Origin: a virus
Length of the DNA stretch: 51,538 nucleotides
Direction: 5' to 3' (one strand)
Virus record (IMG/VR): IMGVR_UViG_3300047453_000226
Coordinates: 1-51,538 of that record
Under the pieces are notes generated by a model that did no database searches, was not told the DNA's origin, and saw nothing but the letters and a program-made list of their open reading frames with translations. Numbering within the stretch: position 1 is the stretch's first letter; each line of letters begins with the position of its first letter. Positions 1 through 8,303 of this stretch are shown here, in pieces. Position numbers and translations under genes: made by a program.

Positions 1-1
1 A

Positions 2-574
2 GATCAAAACGAATACATATTACCAAATGAGATTATTGAAGTAAGAAAATTATATCGTAGATCTATAGGTTCACGTAGCGGCAACGCAGGCGGAAGTTCA
101 ATGTTTGAACCATTTAACTTAGCATTTACAAATACGTACCTACTTAGTGGTTCAACACAAATGGGCGGATTAGCAACATATGATATGTTTGCAGGTTATC
201 AAGAACTTGTAGGTAGAATGTTTGGTAGCTTTATTGAATTTAAATGGAATACAACAACTAAAAAATTAACAATACTACAACGTCCAAGAGGCGAAGAAGA
301 AGTGTTAATTTATGCATATAACTATAGACCAGATGACCAATTGTTCCAAGACTATCTTGCAAAACAATGGATCAAAGATTACACACTAGCATCATGCAAA
401 TATATGTTAGGTGAAGCACGTAGTAAGTTTGCAACAGTAGCAGGACCGCAAGGCGGAACATCTTTAAATGGTGATAGCCTTAAAGCAGAAGCACAATCCG
501 AAATGGATAAATTAGAACAAGATTTATCTCTACAAGTAGCAGGTGGTGTAGGCTACGGATTCTTAATTGGCTAA
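2..574 (+). CDS. gp13: Neck protein, gp13-like (5' end outside window)
   Basis: The reading frame is open from the left edge, so this is the C-terminal 190 residues of a longer protein. The end has the pattern of T4-type neck proteins: an aromatic/charged segment leading to K-W-I-K-D-Y-T, then a Gly-rich turn followed by S-L-N-G-D, an acidic amphipathic helix with E-M-D-K-L-E-Q-D, and a terminal G-F-L-I-G. In T4 the gp13/gp14 neck closes the filled head and receives the tail. Position upstream of sheath and tube genes fits. The internal Met at 101 is not the start, because the frame continues upstream without a stop. It could instead be another connector protein of the same block. Confidence 0.55.
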   Translation, partial: DQNEYILPNEIIEVRKLYRRSIGSRSGNAGGSSMFEPFNLAFTNTYLLSGSTQMGGLATYDMFAGYQELVGRMFGSFIEFKWNTTTKKLTILQRPRGEEEVLIYAYNYRPDDQLFQDYLAKQWIKDYTLASCKYMLGEARSKFATVAGPQGGTSLNGDSLKAEAQSEMDKLEQDLSLQVAGGVGYGFLIG

Positions 575-582
575 GCCATCTC

Positions 583-607
583 AAAAAGAAGCCTGTAGGC
601 TTTTTTA
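583..607 (+). terminator. Rho-independent terminator after neck gene
   Basis: An AAGCC/GGCTT stem with a TGTA loop is preceded by an A-run and followed by a run of T. It lies 9 nt past the neck gene stop codon. Confidence 0.75.
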
Positions 608-608
608 T

Positions 609-761
609 ATGGTTAAAGGCCATCTTCCAAATGATATGAAAACAATTTATGCCTGCTATGACGGCTACTTTAAGCGTCTATGGAATAATACCGAAAGTTA
701 TACGCACGAAGTAGGTTTCGAAGAAGAATATAAAAAAATGCTTGACAAACAATATAAATGA
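609..761 (+). CDS. Small hypothetical protein (50 aa)
   Basis: A short frame starts with ATG right after the terminator and encodes an aromatic, charged 50-residue protein (Y-A-C-Y-D-G-Y-F-K-R-L-W near the middle). No Shine-Dalgarno is visible because the terminator stem occupies that space; a TTG start at 567 would put the terminator inside the gene. The 3' end overlaps the -35 box of the next promoter. I do not recognise the family. The frame could be fortuitous, but the composition is protein-like. Confidence 0.4.
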   Translation: MVKGHLPNDMKTIYACYDGYFKRLWNNTESYTHEVGFEEEYKKMLDKQYK

Positions 762-770
762 CTTTATACT
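742..770 (+). promoter_or_regulatory. Sigma70-type promoter for dNMP-kinase-like gene
   Basis: TTGACA (742-747), 17-nt spacer, TATACT (765-770). The predicted start is near 777, followed by an AAGGAG ribosome site at 783-788. Confidence 0.8.
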
Positions 771-796
771 GTATAGATAATTAAGGAGTCATTATT

Positions 797-1357
797 TTGT
801 TGCCCAAACTATTAATTGTCGGTCACGGCCGCCATGGTAAAGACACTGTCTGTGAGTTACTAGAAAAATACAGTTATACATTTCAATCATCATCTAAATT
901 TTGTTCAGAACTTTTTATCTTTAATGATCTAAAAGACCAGTACGGATATGCTGACGAAGAAGAGTGTTATGCTGATAGACACAATCATCGCACAGAATGG
1001 TATAATATGATACACGACTATTGTAAAGATGATTTAGCAAAACTAGGACGTAACTTATTTGCAGAACACGACATATACTGTGGACTACGTAATAAGCGTG
1101 AATTCTTTGCAATGCAAAATGAAGAAATATTTGACTATGCTATTTGGGTAGATAGAGCAGACCATTTGCCCTTAGAAGATCCTAGTTCAATGAGCATTGA
1201 GCAATGGATGTGTGATTACACAATTGATAATAATGGCGACTTAGCACGTTTAGAAAAAAACGTAGATATACTAATTAAAACTATTTTTAAAAATCGGGGA
1301 CTAAGTCTCCCTGCTTCCACGCAACTCCCTCTTTTTGAAGAGTTCGCTGACAGTTAG
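797..1357 (+). CDS. Deoxynucleoside monophosphate kinase-like protein
   Basis: The 186-residue protein has an N-terminal P-loop, G-H-G-R-H-G-K-D-T (about residues 9-17), and a central segment G-L-R-N-K-R-E-F that resembles the substrate-binding loop of phage dNMP kinases (T4 gp1 type). Such enzymes phosphorylate dNMPs to feed DNA synthesis in the cytoplasm. The start is TTG, supported by AAGGAG 8 nt upstream; no ATG is available. It has its own sigma70 promoter, so early expression is expected although it sits among late genes. Its last 71 nt overlap the 3' end of the HNH gene on the other strand. It is shorter than T4 gp1 (241 aa), and substrate specificity is unproven. Confidence 0.6.
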   Translation: MLPKLLIVGHGRHGKDTVCELLEKYSYTFQSSSKFCSELFIFNDLKDQYGYADEEECYADRHNHRTEWYNMIHDYCKDDLAKLGRNLFAEHDIYCGLRNKREFFAMQNEEIFDYAIWVDRADHLPLEDPSSMSIEQWMCDYTIDNNGDLARLEKNVDILIKTIFKNRGLSLPASTQLPLFEEFADS

Positions 1358-1628
1358 CACAAATAGTTTTTAAATTAGTTGGTCGACAATTTTCAAGGCG
1401 CCCATCAATATGATACACATCAAATTGTTCACTGTGTTTTGATTTATATCCACACTTCTCGCATTCATTCTTTTTGACATAACCGTATTGTTGCCAACGA
1501 GGCAAACCTTTACCCGGCCCGCTATACCTAGCACAACTTTCGCATTTACTTCTATAGTAAGGTTTATTAGCCTTATAATAGTTTATAGCACATGGTTTAC
1601 TTTTACAATTCTTACACAACGGTCTCAT
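1287..1628 (-). CDS. HNH homing-type endonuclease
   Basis: The 113-residue protein carries two N-terminal CxxC pairs (C-K-N-C and C-E-S-C), a third pair C-E-K-C, and an HNH core: Y-H-I-D-G-R, then N-x-x-N-L, then C-A-N-C. The pattern is a zinc-stabilised HNH nuclease as found in free-standing homing endonucleases of marine T4-like phages. It is the only leftward gene in the structural block and converges on the dNMP-kinase gene with a 71-nt 3' overlap. The isolated antisense position fits a mobile intron-less homing gene. Cleavage site and activity are unknown. Confidence 0.85.
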   Translation of the reverse strand: MRPLCKNCKSKPCAINYYKANKPYYRSKCESCARYSGPGKGLPRWQQYGYVKKNECEKCGYKSKHSEQFDVYHIDGRLENCRPTNLKTICANCQRTLQKEGVAWKQGDLVPDF

Positions 1629-1696
1629 ACTAGTATTTACCTGCCCTTTTCGGTCCCTTTTTCTAGGTGTTTATCACGGTCGATTTATAAAATCTT

Positions 1697-1704
1697 GCTA
1701 AATA
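1697..1704 (+). promoter_or_regulatory. Late promoter for tail sheath gene
   Basis: A GCTAAATA box (T4 late consensus TATAAATA) lies 31 nt before the gp18 ATG, with AGGAG at 1724-1728 as ribosome site. Confidence 0.6.
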
Positions 1705-1735
1705 ACTATAACAACTACTCAACAGGAGAAAAAAA

Positions 1736-4700
1736 ATGGCATTATCATCACCAGGTGTAGAAGTCAAGGTAATAGACGAAAGTTTTTATACCCCAGCTGA
1801 ACCAGGCACCGTACCAATGATTTTTGTTGCTTCCGCAGAAAATAAAACAAACGGAAGTGGCACAGGAACAGCAGAAGGAACGCTAAAAGCAAACGCTGGC
1901 AAACCTTACTTGCTTACCTCACAAAGGGAATTAGCTGAAACATTCGGCGACCCAGTATTTTATACAGATTCAAATAACAACCCAGTACACGGCGGAGAGC
2001 TAAACGAATATGGTTTACAAGCTGCTTACTCGTTACTAGGTGTTAGCAATAGAGTTTATGTAACTCGTGCAGATATTGACTTAGGTGTTTTAACACCAAC
2101 AGCAGATGAACCAAAAGATAGTCCAGCAGATGGAACTAACTGGTTTGATACTAATGATAGTTCATATGGTATTTTTGAGTGGAACAGCTCACCAAAGAAC
2201 ATCACAGGCGGTCAGTCATTTAGCGTAAGAACTCCAATTGTTATTACAGATACAACTAAGTTAGACGGTAATGGAGATCCTAAAGAGTCAGTTGGAAATA
2301 TAGGTGATTATGCAGTAAAAGCAACAACAGATGTCCTAAGAGTATATTACAGAAACTACACAGGTAGTTGGGTTAAAGTTGGCTCAACAGCGTGGATTAA
2401 TTCACACTATGTAGCACAAGGTACAGCATCAAATCCAACACTGGGTGGTGCAACAAACTTAACTATTACTGTAGGGTCTGGTTCGCCAATTACAGTAGCA
2501 GAAGGTACAGACTTAGCAGATACAGTATCAACAGCAAACGCAGATGCAAGTTTCCAATCAGCAGGAATTAGTTTTGCTGCAATTGATGGCAAATTTAGCA
2601 TATTTAATGATGCGACAGGCGATGAAAGAATTACTATTTCTGACACAGACGGTTTGCTTGGCAAACTAGGTTTAACAGCAGGAACATTTGATGCACCTAA
2701 AACACAAATTAGTGCTCACACAAGTGTACCTGAATTTAAGTCAGGTGATACAACTCCACGCCCAACAGGCAGTGTTTGGTTAAAAACTACTGAGCCTAAT
2801 CAGGGTGCTAATTGGAAGTACAAGCGTTATAATGCTAACACAGCATTATTTGATAATGTTTCAGCACCAATTTACGGTTCAGCAGCAGCGGCGTTATATT
2901 GGTTAGACAGAAGCGGCGGCGGTGTTAACTTACCAGCAGGAACTACTTTTGTAAAATCAAATGCAGAAGATGCAACTTCAGTTGAAGGCGCATTTACAAT
3001 CTTTAGTCGTGCTAACACAGGCGCAACTACAATTACTGGTAGTGCTATTACAGCAAGTACATTTAGTGCTCAAGCATATGCATTTAATATTGCAGAAACA
3101 GACGCAGGTAAAACAGCGTTACAAAGTGCTGTAACAGTTAGCTTCACAGCAACAGGTGCTGTAGGCGATGCAGACTTAATGGCAGGTGCTATTAACAATT
3201 CAGCATTAGAAAATATTCAAGCAGAAGTAACAGCAGACAACAAACTAGTTGTTAAGCACACACAGGGTGGCGACTTTACTATTGTTGATTCAGACGGCGC
3301 ATTTGCAGCTGCTGGATTTGTAGCATTTGTAGTTGGCAACCCAAGCACAACAACTAACTTATACAACAGAAATAGTGTACTTACAGCAAGTAACTGGAAG
3401 AAGGCAGTATTCACAGCAAGTGATGATGCTCCAGGAGCATTGGCTGCACAAGGTGCATTATGGTACAACAGTATTGTTGACGAAGTTGACATGATGATAC
3501 ACAATGGTACTACATGGGTAGGCTATCAGAACTTTAGTTCAGATTATGCAGATACTAACCCAACTGGTCCTATGGTTTCAGCAACAGAGCCAACACAGCA
3601 AACAGATGCAACAGCATTAGTTGACGGTGACCTTTGGATTAGCACAGCAGATTTAGAAAACTATCCATTAGTTTATAGATATGACGGTGTTAACTTAGCA
3701 TGGGCAATAGTAGACGTTACAGACCAAACATCTGAAAACGGTGTACTATTTGCAGATGCACGTTATAATACAGCAGGTGCTAACGCAGACGAAGCTGGTA
3801 GTATTGTTGACTTATTAACAAATAACTACTTAGACCCAGATGCTCCAGATCCAGCACTATATCCAAAAGGTATGTTGTTATGGAACTTACGTAGAAGCGG
3901 ATTTAACGTTAAGCGTTTTGAACGTAACTATGTAGACATTAATGGTACAAATGGTAGATTTAACAATGACGAATCAATGGCTGGTTACTATCCACACAGA
4001 TGGGTAACTGAGTCAGGCAACCAAGCTGATGGTTCAGGTAGCTTTGGACGTAAAGCACAGCGTAAAGTTGTTATACAAGCGTTACAGGCTATGGTTAATA
4101 GTAATGATGATATTAGAGATGATGAATCAAGACTATTTAACATTATGGCAACACCAGCGTATCCAGAGCTAATTGGCGAAATGGTATCACTAAACTATGA
4201 TAGAGGACTAAGTGCATTTATCGTAGGTGATAGCCCAATGAGATTAACACCAGATGCTACTTCACTAAATGAATGGGCAACTAACGTTCGTAAGGCTGTA
4301 GAAGATAATGACGATGGCTTAGTAAGTTTTGATGAATACTTAGGCATTTACTATCCAGCAGGCTTTACAAGTGATAACGCAGGTAACAACATTGTTGTTC
4401 CAGCATCACACATGGCGTTAAGAACTATTGCACTAAGTGATCAGGTATCGTTCCCATGGTTTGCACCAGCAGGTACAAGACGTGGTGGTGTTACTAACGC
4501 AACAGCAGCAGGTTATATTAATAGCGAAGGCGAATTTACAAGTGTAGCACTTAACGAAGGTCAAAGAGATACACTTTACGCACAAGCAATTAACCCAGTT
4601 ACATTCCTAAGCGGAAGCGGATTGGTTGTATTTGGACAGAAAACAAGAGCAAGAAATGCAAGTGCATTGGATAGAATCAATGTAGCACGTTTAGTTGTAT

Positions 4701-4987
4701 ACTTACGTAGTCAACTTAACAAACTTGCAAAACCTTACTTGTTTGAACCAAATGACAAAATTACAAGAGATGAAATCAAAGGTGCAGCAGAAAGTCTAAT
4801 GTTAGAACTTGTTGGACAAAGAGCACTTTATGACTTCCTAGTTGTATGTGATGAATCAAACAACACACCAAGTAGAATAGATCGTAATGAACTATATCTT
4901 GACATTGCAATTGAACCAGTTAAGGCAGTAGAATTTATATTCATTCCACTTAGACTTAAAAATACAGGAGAAATTGCAGGACTTTAA
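1736..4987 (+). CDS. gp18: Tail sheath protein gp18
   Basis: The 1083-residue protein begins with the sheath-type A-L-S-S-P-G-V-E-V-K-V-I-D-E and ends with the strongly conserved sheath C-domain: N-P-V-T-F-L-S-G-S-G-L-V-V-F-G-Q-K-T, then R-I-N-V-A-R-L, R-D-E-I-K and P-V-K-A-V-E-F-I. Sheath subunits polymerise around the tube and contract on infection. T4 gp18 is 659 residues; the extra length lies in the middle (roughly residues 110-600), where Gly/Ala/Thr-rich segments with repeated G-x-x-W motifs look like surface-exposed inserted domains. The ATG has a good AGGAG and an upstream late box. gp19 follows immediately, as in T4. Confidence 0.95.
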   Translation: MALSSPGVEVKVIDESFYTPAEPGTVPMIFVASAENKTNGSGTGTAEGTLKANAGKPYLLTSQRELAETFGDPVFYTDSNNNPVHGGELNEYGLQAAYSLLGVSNRVYVTRADIDLGVLTPTADEPKDSPADGTNWFDTNDSSYGIFEWNSSPKNITGGQSFSVRTPIVITDTTKLDGNGDPKESVGNIGDYAVKATTDVLRVYYRNYTGSWVKVGSTAWINSHYVAQGTASNPTLGGATNLTITVGSGSPITVAEGTDLADTVSTANADASFQSAGISFAAIDGKFSIFNDATGDERITISDTDGLLGKLGLTAGTFDAPKTQISAHTSVPEFKSGDTTPRPTGSVWLKTTEPNQGANWKYKRYNANTALFDNVSAPIYGSAAAALYWLDRSGGGVNLPAGTTFVKSNAEDATSVEGAFTIFSRANTGATTITGSAITASTFSAQAYAFNIAETDAGKTALQSAVTVSFTATGAVGDADLMAGAINNSALENIQAEVTADNKLVVKHTQGGDFTIVDSDGAFAAAGFVAFVVGNPSTTTNLYNRNSVLTASNWKKAVFTASDDAPGALAAQGALWYNSIVDEVDMMIHNGTTWVGYQNFSSDYADTNPTGPMVSATEPTQQTDATALVDGDLWISTADLENYPLVYRYDGVNLAWAIVDVTDQTSENGVLFADARYNTAGANADEAGSIVDLLTNNYLDPDAPDPALYPKGMLLWNLRRSGFNVKRFERNYVDINGTNGRFNNDESMAGYYPHRWVTESGNQADGSGSFGRKAQRKVVIQALQAMVNSNDDIRDDESRLFNIMATPAYPELIGEMVSLNYDRGLSAFIVGDSPMRLTPDATSLNEWATNVRKAVEDNDDGLVSFDEYLGIYYPAGFTSDNAGNNIVVPASHMALRTIALSDQVSFPWFAPAGTRRGGVTNATAAGYINSEGEFTSVALNEGQRDTLYAQAINPVTFLSGSGLVVFGQKTRARNASALDRINVARLVVYLRSQLNKLAKPYLFEPNDKITRDEIKGAAESLMLELVGQRALYDFLVVCDESNNTPSRIDRNELYLDIAIEPVKAVEFIFIPLRLKNTGEIAGL

Positions 4988-4997
4988 TTAGGTGATA

Positions 4998-5017
4998 GAC
5001 CCCTGAAATATGGGGTC
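4998..5017 (+). terminator. Stem-loop between sheath and tube genes
   Basis: GACCCC and GGGGTC pair perfectly around an 8-nt loop, 10 nt after the gp18 stop. No T-tract follows, so it may attenuate or stabilise mRNA rather than terminate. Confidence 0.4.
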
Positions 5018-5025
5018 GACACTTT

Positions 5026-5033
5026 GATAAATA
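5026..5033 (+). promoter_or_regulatory. Late promoter for tail tube gene
   Basis: GATAAATA box, 22 nt before the gp19 ATG, followed by a CAGGAG ribosome site. Confidence 0.65.
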
Positions 5034-5055
5034 CTAGCAACAGGAGAAAAATAGA

Positions 5056-5682
5056 ATGGCAATCTCAACATTATCAAAAATTACAGTTCCTTTAGCGAGC
5101 GATACAAGCGCAAGCAACCAGGGACTTTTAATGCCGAAACTACAATATCGCTTTAGAGTGACATTGGAAAATTTTGGTGTAACAAACGCAACAACAGAAT
5201 TAACAAAACAAGTTATTGATGTTACCCGTCCTAACATAACATTTGAAGAAATTACACTAGACGTGTATAACTCCAGAAGTTACTTAGCAGGTAAACATAC
5301 TTGGGAACCAATTACATTGAATGTACGTGATGACGTAAGTAACAATGTACAGAAACAAGTAGGCGAGCAACTACAGAAACAGTTTGACTTCTTTGAACAG
5401 TCAAGTGCAGCAAGTGGTATTGACTACAAGTTCCTAACACGTATTGAAGTATTAGACGGTGGTAACGGTGCAAATGAAGTAGGTGTTTTAGAAACATTTG
5501 AACTTTATGGCTGTTTCCTAAATAATGCTAACTACAACACACTAAACTATGCAACAAGTGATGCAGCTACTATTGCACTATCAATTAGATATGATAACGC
5601 AATTCAAACTCCAGTAGGACAAGGAGTTGGTACAACGATTGGCAGAACAGTCAACTCGTTAGTAACAGGCGGCGGCGTATAA
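5056..5682 (+). CDS. gp19: Tail tube protein gp19
   Basis: The 208-residue protein has the tube-type layout: Y-R-F-R-V-T-L-E-N-F-G near the N-terminus, T-K-Q-V-I-D-V-T-R-P-N-I-T-F-E-E, a Y-L-A-G-K-H-T-W-E-P-I segment, and F-E-L-Y-G-C-F-L-N-N late in the chain. These are hallmarks of T4 gp19-family proteins, which stack as hexameric rings inside the sheath. Order (gp18 then gp19) and length near that of T4 gp19 (about 160-200 aa) support the call. A strong terminator follows, so this gene ends a sheath-tube unit. Confidence 0.92.
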   Translation: MAISTLSKITVPLASDTSASNQGLLMPKLQYRFRVTLENFGVTNATTELTKQVIDVTRPNITFEEITLDVYNSRSYLAGKHTWEPITLNVRDDVSNNVQKQVGEQLQKQFDFFEQSSAASGIDYKFLTRIEVLDGGNGANEVGVLETFELYGCFLNNANYNTLNYATSDAATIALSIRYDNAIQTPVGQGVGTTIGRTVNSLVTGGGV

Positions 5683-5713
5683 TAAACGCTAACTAGATTG
5701 CTATTCGAATAAG

Positions 5714-5746
5714 AAAAGGAAGTCGGAAACGTCTTCCTTTTTTTTA
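5714..5746 (+). terminator. Rho-independent terminator after gp19
   Basis: AAAAGGAAG pairs with CTTCCTTTT; the inner C-G pairs close a GAAA tetraloop, and eight T residues follow. Confidence 0.85.
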
Positions 5747-5767
5747 TATACGTACTTAATCCTAGAG

Positions 5768-5775
5768 GATAAATA
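5768..5775 (+). promoter_or_regulatory. Late promoter directly abutting ATG
   Basis: GATAAATA box, then only TTAGT before the ATG at 5781. The T4 late start site would fall on or next to the ATG, predicting a leaderless mRNA. No Shine-Dalgarno is present. Confidence 0.65.
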
Positions 5776-5780
5776 TTAGT

Positions 5781-6941
5781 ATGGGAAATAAGTTAAACGG
5801 ATTCTTAGATAATTTTTTCGGCGGTGCTCTAAACCCTAAGGGTAACTTAGGCGACTTTGCACATGCCTCTAGATTGTATGTAGACGATGCATTCAGGCTT
5901 GCCCCTAAAACAAAGTTTCTTTATTTTGTAAATTTTAACTTTTACAAAGATGACAAGCACGATGTTTTAGCAGGCTTTCCAAAAATGAAAAATAGACATA
6001 GAGCAGAATTAAATATGCTCGTAAAAAGTGTCGACCTTCCACAATACAGATCAGCTGTTGAAGTAAAAAATGCTTACAACAGAAAGAAGAATGTGCAAAC
6101 ACGTATAGACTATACTCCGGTTAGTCTTACAATGCATGATGACAATAACGGTATAACAACTATGTTGATGGAAGCATATTATAGATACTATTATAGAGAT
6201 AGCAACATATCAAATATTACAGCAAGTTATGACCCACGTTCAGCTTACAAAGAAGCAAATGGCAGAACATATAGATTTGGTCTTGACAACGATAAAATAG
6301 TACCGTTCTTTAAAGACATAAAACTATATCAATTCAGCAGACACGAATATACAGAATACACACTTGTTAATCCACTTATTGAAAGTTGGGGCCATGATAC
6401 TATGGATCAAACAGACGGTTCTGGTATAGCAGAAAACAAAATGACTATTAACTATGAAGCTGTATTGTATAGTAGAGGTAAAGTAGGCGAAGATAGTCCT
6501 GCAACATTTGCAACAGATCATTACGATACTTCACCAAGCCCATTAAGTGTAGCTGGTGGCGGAGTAGCCAGCTTGTTTGGCGGTGGCGGTGTACTAGATG
6601 GTGCATCAAGTGTGCTAGGTGATATTACTGGCGGTACTTTTGGTTTAGGTAGTGTACTTAAACTTGCTAACACTGTTAAGAATGCGAAAAAATTAAGTAG
6701 CGATAGTCTTAAATCAGAAGGTTTAAGTATTTTGACTGGCGCTATTACAGACGTAGGCAAAAAAGGCTTAGGTGGTTTACCAGGTATATCAGTTCCTAAG
6801 TCTAACGGTAACGGCGGCAGTTCAGATACTACAACTGCTACATCAAATAGTGCAACTAATAATTCTGCACTTTCAGCATCAAAAGTTGGTTCAGCACAAG
6901 CAGCAAATAACTTACCAGTAACAACAGGAGATGGCGGATAA
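5781..6941 (+). CDS. Tail-tube-fold virion protein (gp19/gp54-like)
   Basis: This 386-residue protein has an N-terminal half (to about residue 245) that follows the tube-protein plan: F-L-Y-F-V-N-F-N-F, L-V-K-S-V-D-L-P-Q-Y, R-I-D-Y-T-P-V-S-L-T-M-H-D-D, then P-L-I-E-S-W-G-H-D and N-Y-E-A-V-L-Y. The C-terminal third is Gly/Ser/Asn-rich and probably flexible. In T4, gp54 shares the gp19 fold and caps the baseplate to start the tube; a gp54-like role is possible but not shown. It ends ATGG-overlapped with the next gene. It is preceded by a late promoter and predicted to be translated from a leaderless message. Confidence 0.55.
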   Translation: MGNKLNGFLDNFFGGALNPKGNLGDFAHASRLYVDDAFRLAPKTKFLYFVNFNFYKDDKHDVLAGFPKMKNRHRAELNMLVKSVDLPQYRSAVEVKNAYNRKKNVQTRIDYTPVSLTMHDDNNGITTMLMEAYYRYYYRDSNISNITASYDPRSAYKEANGRTYRFGLDNDKIVPFFKDIKLYQFSRHEYTEYTLVNPLIESWGHDTMDQTDGSGIAENKMTINYEAVLYSRGKVGEDSPATFATDHYDTSPSPLSVAGGGVASLFGGGGVLDGASSVLGDITGGTFGLGSVLKLANTVKNAKKLSSDSLKSEGLSILTGAITDVGKKGLGGLPGISVPKSNGNGGSSDTTTATSNSATNNSALSASKVGSAQAANNLPVTTGDGG

Positions 6942-7321
6942 TGGCACAAGGAAATTTACCACAACGAGGTTACAACAATAGTGACGAGCCAGTTAGAGAA
7001 TTCTTTGATACATATTATCAAAACAAATTAGAATTTCCTAGCAATGATGTAGATGCTGTATTAGCATATTTTGGCAAACGTGGGTTTGAAGATAGAGCTA
7101 GTGCAAGTGTTGCTAGTACACTTTTACAACAAGCAAAAATAGACAATGTACCTGTATTTAGATTACTTGATACATTAAAAGGTTTAAATGAAAGTCAACT
7201 TAGTGCATTAGTTGCAGAAGTATTAAACTATGCTAGAGGAAAAACAAGTACTCTAGGTTTTCAAGTACCAATAGAAACTAACATCATAGAGTCCAGAAAC
7301 ATAGAAGTTTTTGAGGACTAG
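6941..7321 (+). CDS. Conserved T4-like structural-region protein (126 aa)
   Basis: The gene starts on the last base of the previous stop (TAATG), so translation is coupled. The protein has a segment A-Y-F-G-K-R-G-F followed by L-L-Q-Q-A-K-I-D-N-V-P-V-F and L-D-T-L-K-G-L-N, then A-L-V-A-E-V-L-N and K-T-S-T-L-G-F. I know this pattern from marine T4-like phages beside the gp4 gene, where the function is unassigned. It is mostly helical with no membrane segment. A head- or baseplate-assembly role is likely by location only. Confidence 0.7.
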   Translation: MAQGNLPQRGYNNSDEPVREFFDTYYQNKLEFPSNDVDAVLAYFGKRGFEDRASASVASTLLQQAKIDNVPVFRLLDTLKGLNESQLSALVAEVLNYARGKTSTLGFQVPIETNIIESRNIEVFED

Positions 7322-7323
7322 AA

Positions 7324-7761
7324 ATGGGCAGATTCGCTCAGGGTAAATTTAATCTAAAAAATCCTGACAAATACTCAGGCAACAAAACTCCTACATATAG
7401 AAGTAGTTGGGAATTTGCATTTATGCGTTTTTGTGACGAACATCCGAGTGTAGCTCAATGGGCTAGTGAAGCAATAAAAATTCCGTATAGACATCCTTTT
7501 ACAGGAAAGCATACTATATACGTACCTGACTTTTTTATAGTGTATGTAGACAGAAACGGCAAACAAAAAGTTGAACTAATAGAAGTTAAGCCAGCAAATC
7601 AAACAATTAAAGAAAAAGTAGGCAGATCAAAAGTAAATCAAGCGGCATGGGTAGTAAATCAAGCCAAATGGGGTGCAGCACAAGCATGGTGTAAACAAAA
7701 AGGTATCTTTTTTAGAATAGTAAACGAAGATGATATTTTCCACCAGGGCAAAAGAAGATAA
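7324..7761 (+). CDS. gp4: Head completion protein gp4 (TnsA-like nuclease fold)
   Basis: The 145-residue protein shows the gp4 arrangement: Y-R-S-S-W-E-F-A-F-M-R-F near residue 25, I-P-Y-R-H-P-F-T-G-K-H, Y-V-P-D-F-F, and V-E-L-I-E-V-K-P. The E...D-F...E-x-K set is the TnsA/restriction-type nuclease signature seen in this family. In T4 gp4 (gene 50/65) acts in head completion before tail joining. It follows its neighbour by 2 nt and is followed by a late promoter for terminase genes. Confidence 0.85.
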   Translation: MGRFAQGKFNLKNPDKYSGNKTPTYRSSWEFAFMRFCDEHPSVAQWASEAIKIPYRHPFTGKHTIYVPDFFIVYVDRNGKQKVELIEVKPANQTIKEKVGRSKVNQAAWVVNQAKWGAAQAWCKQKGIFFRIVNEDDIFHQGKRR

Positions 7762-7764
7762 ATA
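7757..7764 (+). promoter_or_regulatory. Late promoter for small terminase
   Basis: GATAAATA box overlapping the gp4 stop codon, 25 nt before the gp16 ATG; a TAGGAAG ribosome site follows. Confidence 0.65.
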
Positions 7765-7789
7765 ATACTAGTAGTTAATAGGAAGTACT

Positions 7790-8284
7790 ATGACGAAAAA
7801 ATTAGAAGAAATGTTAGATTTACCAGAGTCTAAAGAAATAATACAAGAAGCAAAGGCCAAAGAAGAGTCTAAGCCTATCGCACAGCATAAAGAAACATTA
7901 CGTGATATTGCTGAGTTTGATAAGATTAGTTCAGCATTACCTGCAGTAAAAGGGTTAGGCCAAATGGCAGATGTTGAACTTAATGACATTGCTGACAGAG
8001 CATTAACAGCATATGAAGATCTAATGGATCTTGGTATGAATGTTGAATCACGTTATAGTGGTCGTGTATTTGAAGTAGCAGGCGGCATGTTAAAAACAGG
8101 GCTTGATGCTAAGATAGCAAAACTAGACAAAAAACTAAAAATGGTTGATTTACAACTTAAAAAAGAGAAATTGGATAAAGACAGTGGCACCGGAGATGAC
8201 AGTATGGTGAACGGAGAAGGCTATGTTGTAACAGATCGCAACAGTCTATTAGAGAAACTAAAAAACGTCCAATCAGATAAATAA
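7790..8284 (+). CDS. gp16: Terminase small subunit gp16
   Basis: This 164-residue, highly charged protein has two helical parts: a central L-N-D-I-A-D-R-A-L-T-A-Y-E-D-L-M-D-L-G-M-N-V-E segment and a lysine-rich coiled coil (K-L-D-K-K-L-K-M-V-D-L-Q). This is the layout of T4 gp16, an oligomeric regulator that loads DNA onto gp17 for packaging. Length matches T4 gp16 (164 aa). gp17 lies 1.5 kb downstream with two small genes between, as in marine T4-like phages. Confidence 0.85.
   Translation: MTKKLEEMLDLPESKEIIQEAKAKEESKPIAQHKETLRDIAEFDKISSALPAVKGLGQMADVELNDIADRALTAYEDLMDLGMNVESRYSGRVFEVAGGMLKTGLDAKIAKLDKKLKMVDLQLKKEKLDKDSGTGDDSMVNGEGYVVTDRNSLLEKLKNVQSDK
8276..8283 (+). promoter_or_regulatory. 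Late promoter after gp16
   Basis: GATAAATA box spanning the gp16 stop codon, 20 nt before the next ATG; a TAGGAAAA ribosome site follows. Confidence 0.6.
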
Positions 8285-8303
8285 TATATATAGGAAAATT
8301 ACA

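Noticed and set aside
1488-1760. Rightward 90-codon frame across the HNH gene and the gp18 leader
   Set aside because: It lies antisense to the HNH gene, covers the late promoter and ribosome site of gp18, and its product is low-complexity Ser/Thr/Phe.
2407-3504. Two leftward frames inside gp18
   Set aside because: They are antisense shadows of the Ala/Thr/Val-rich sheath insert, without ribosome sites.
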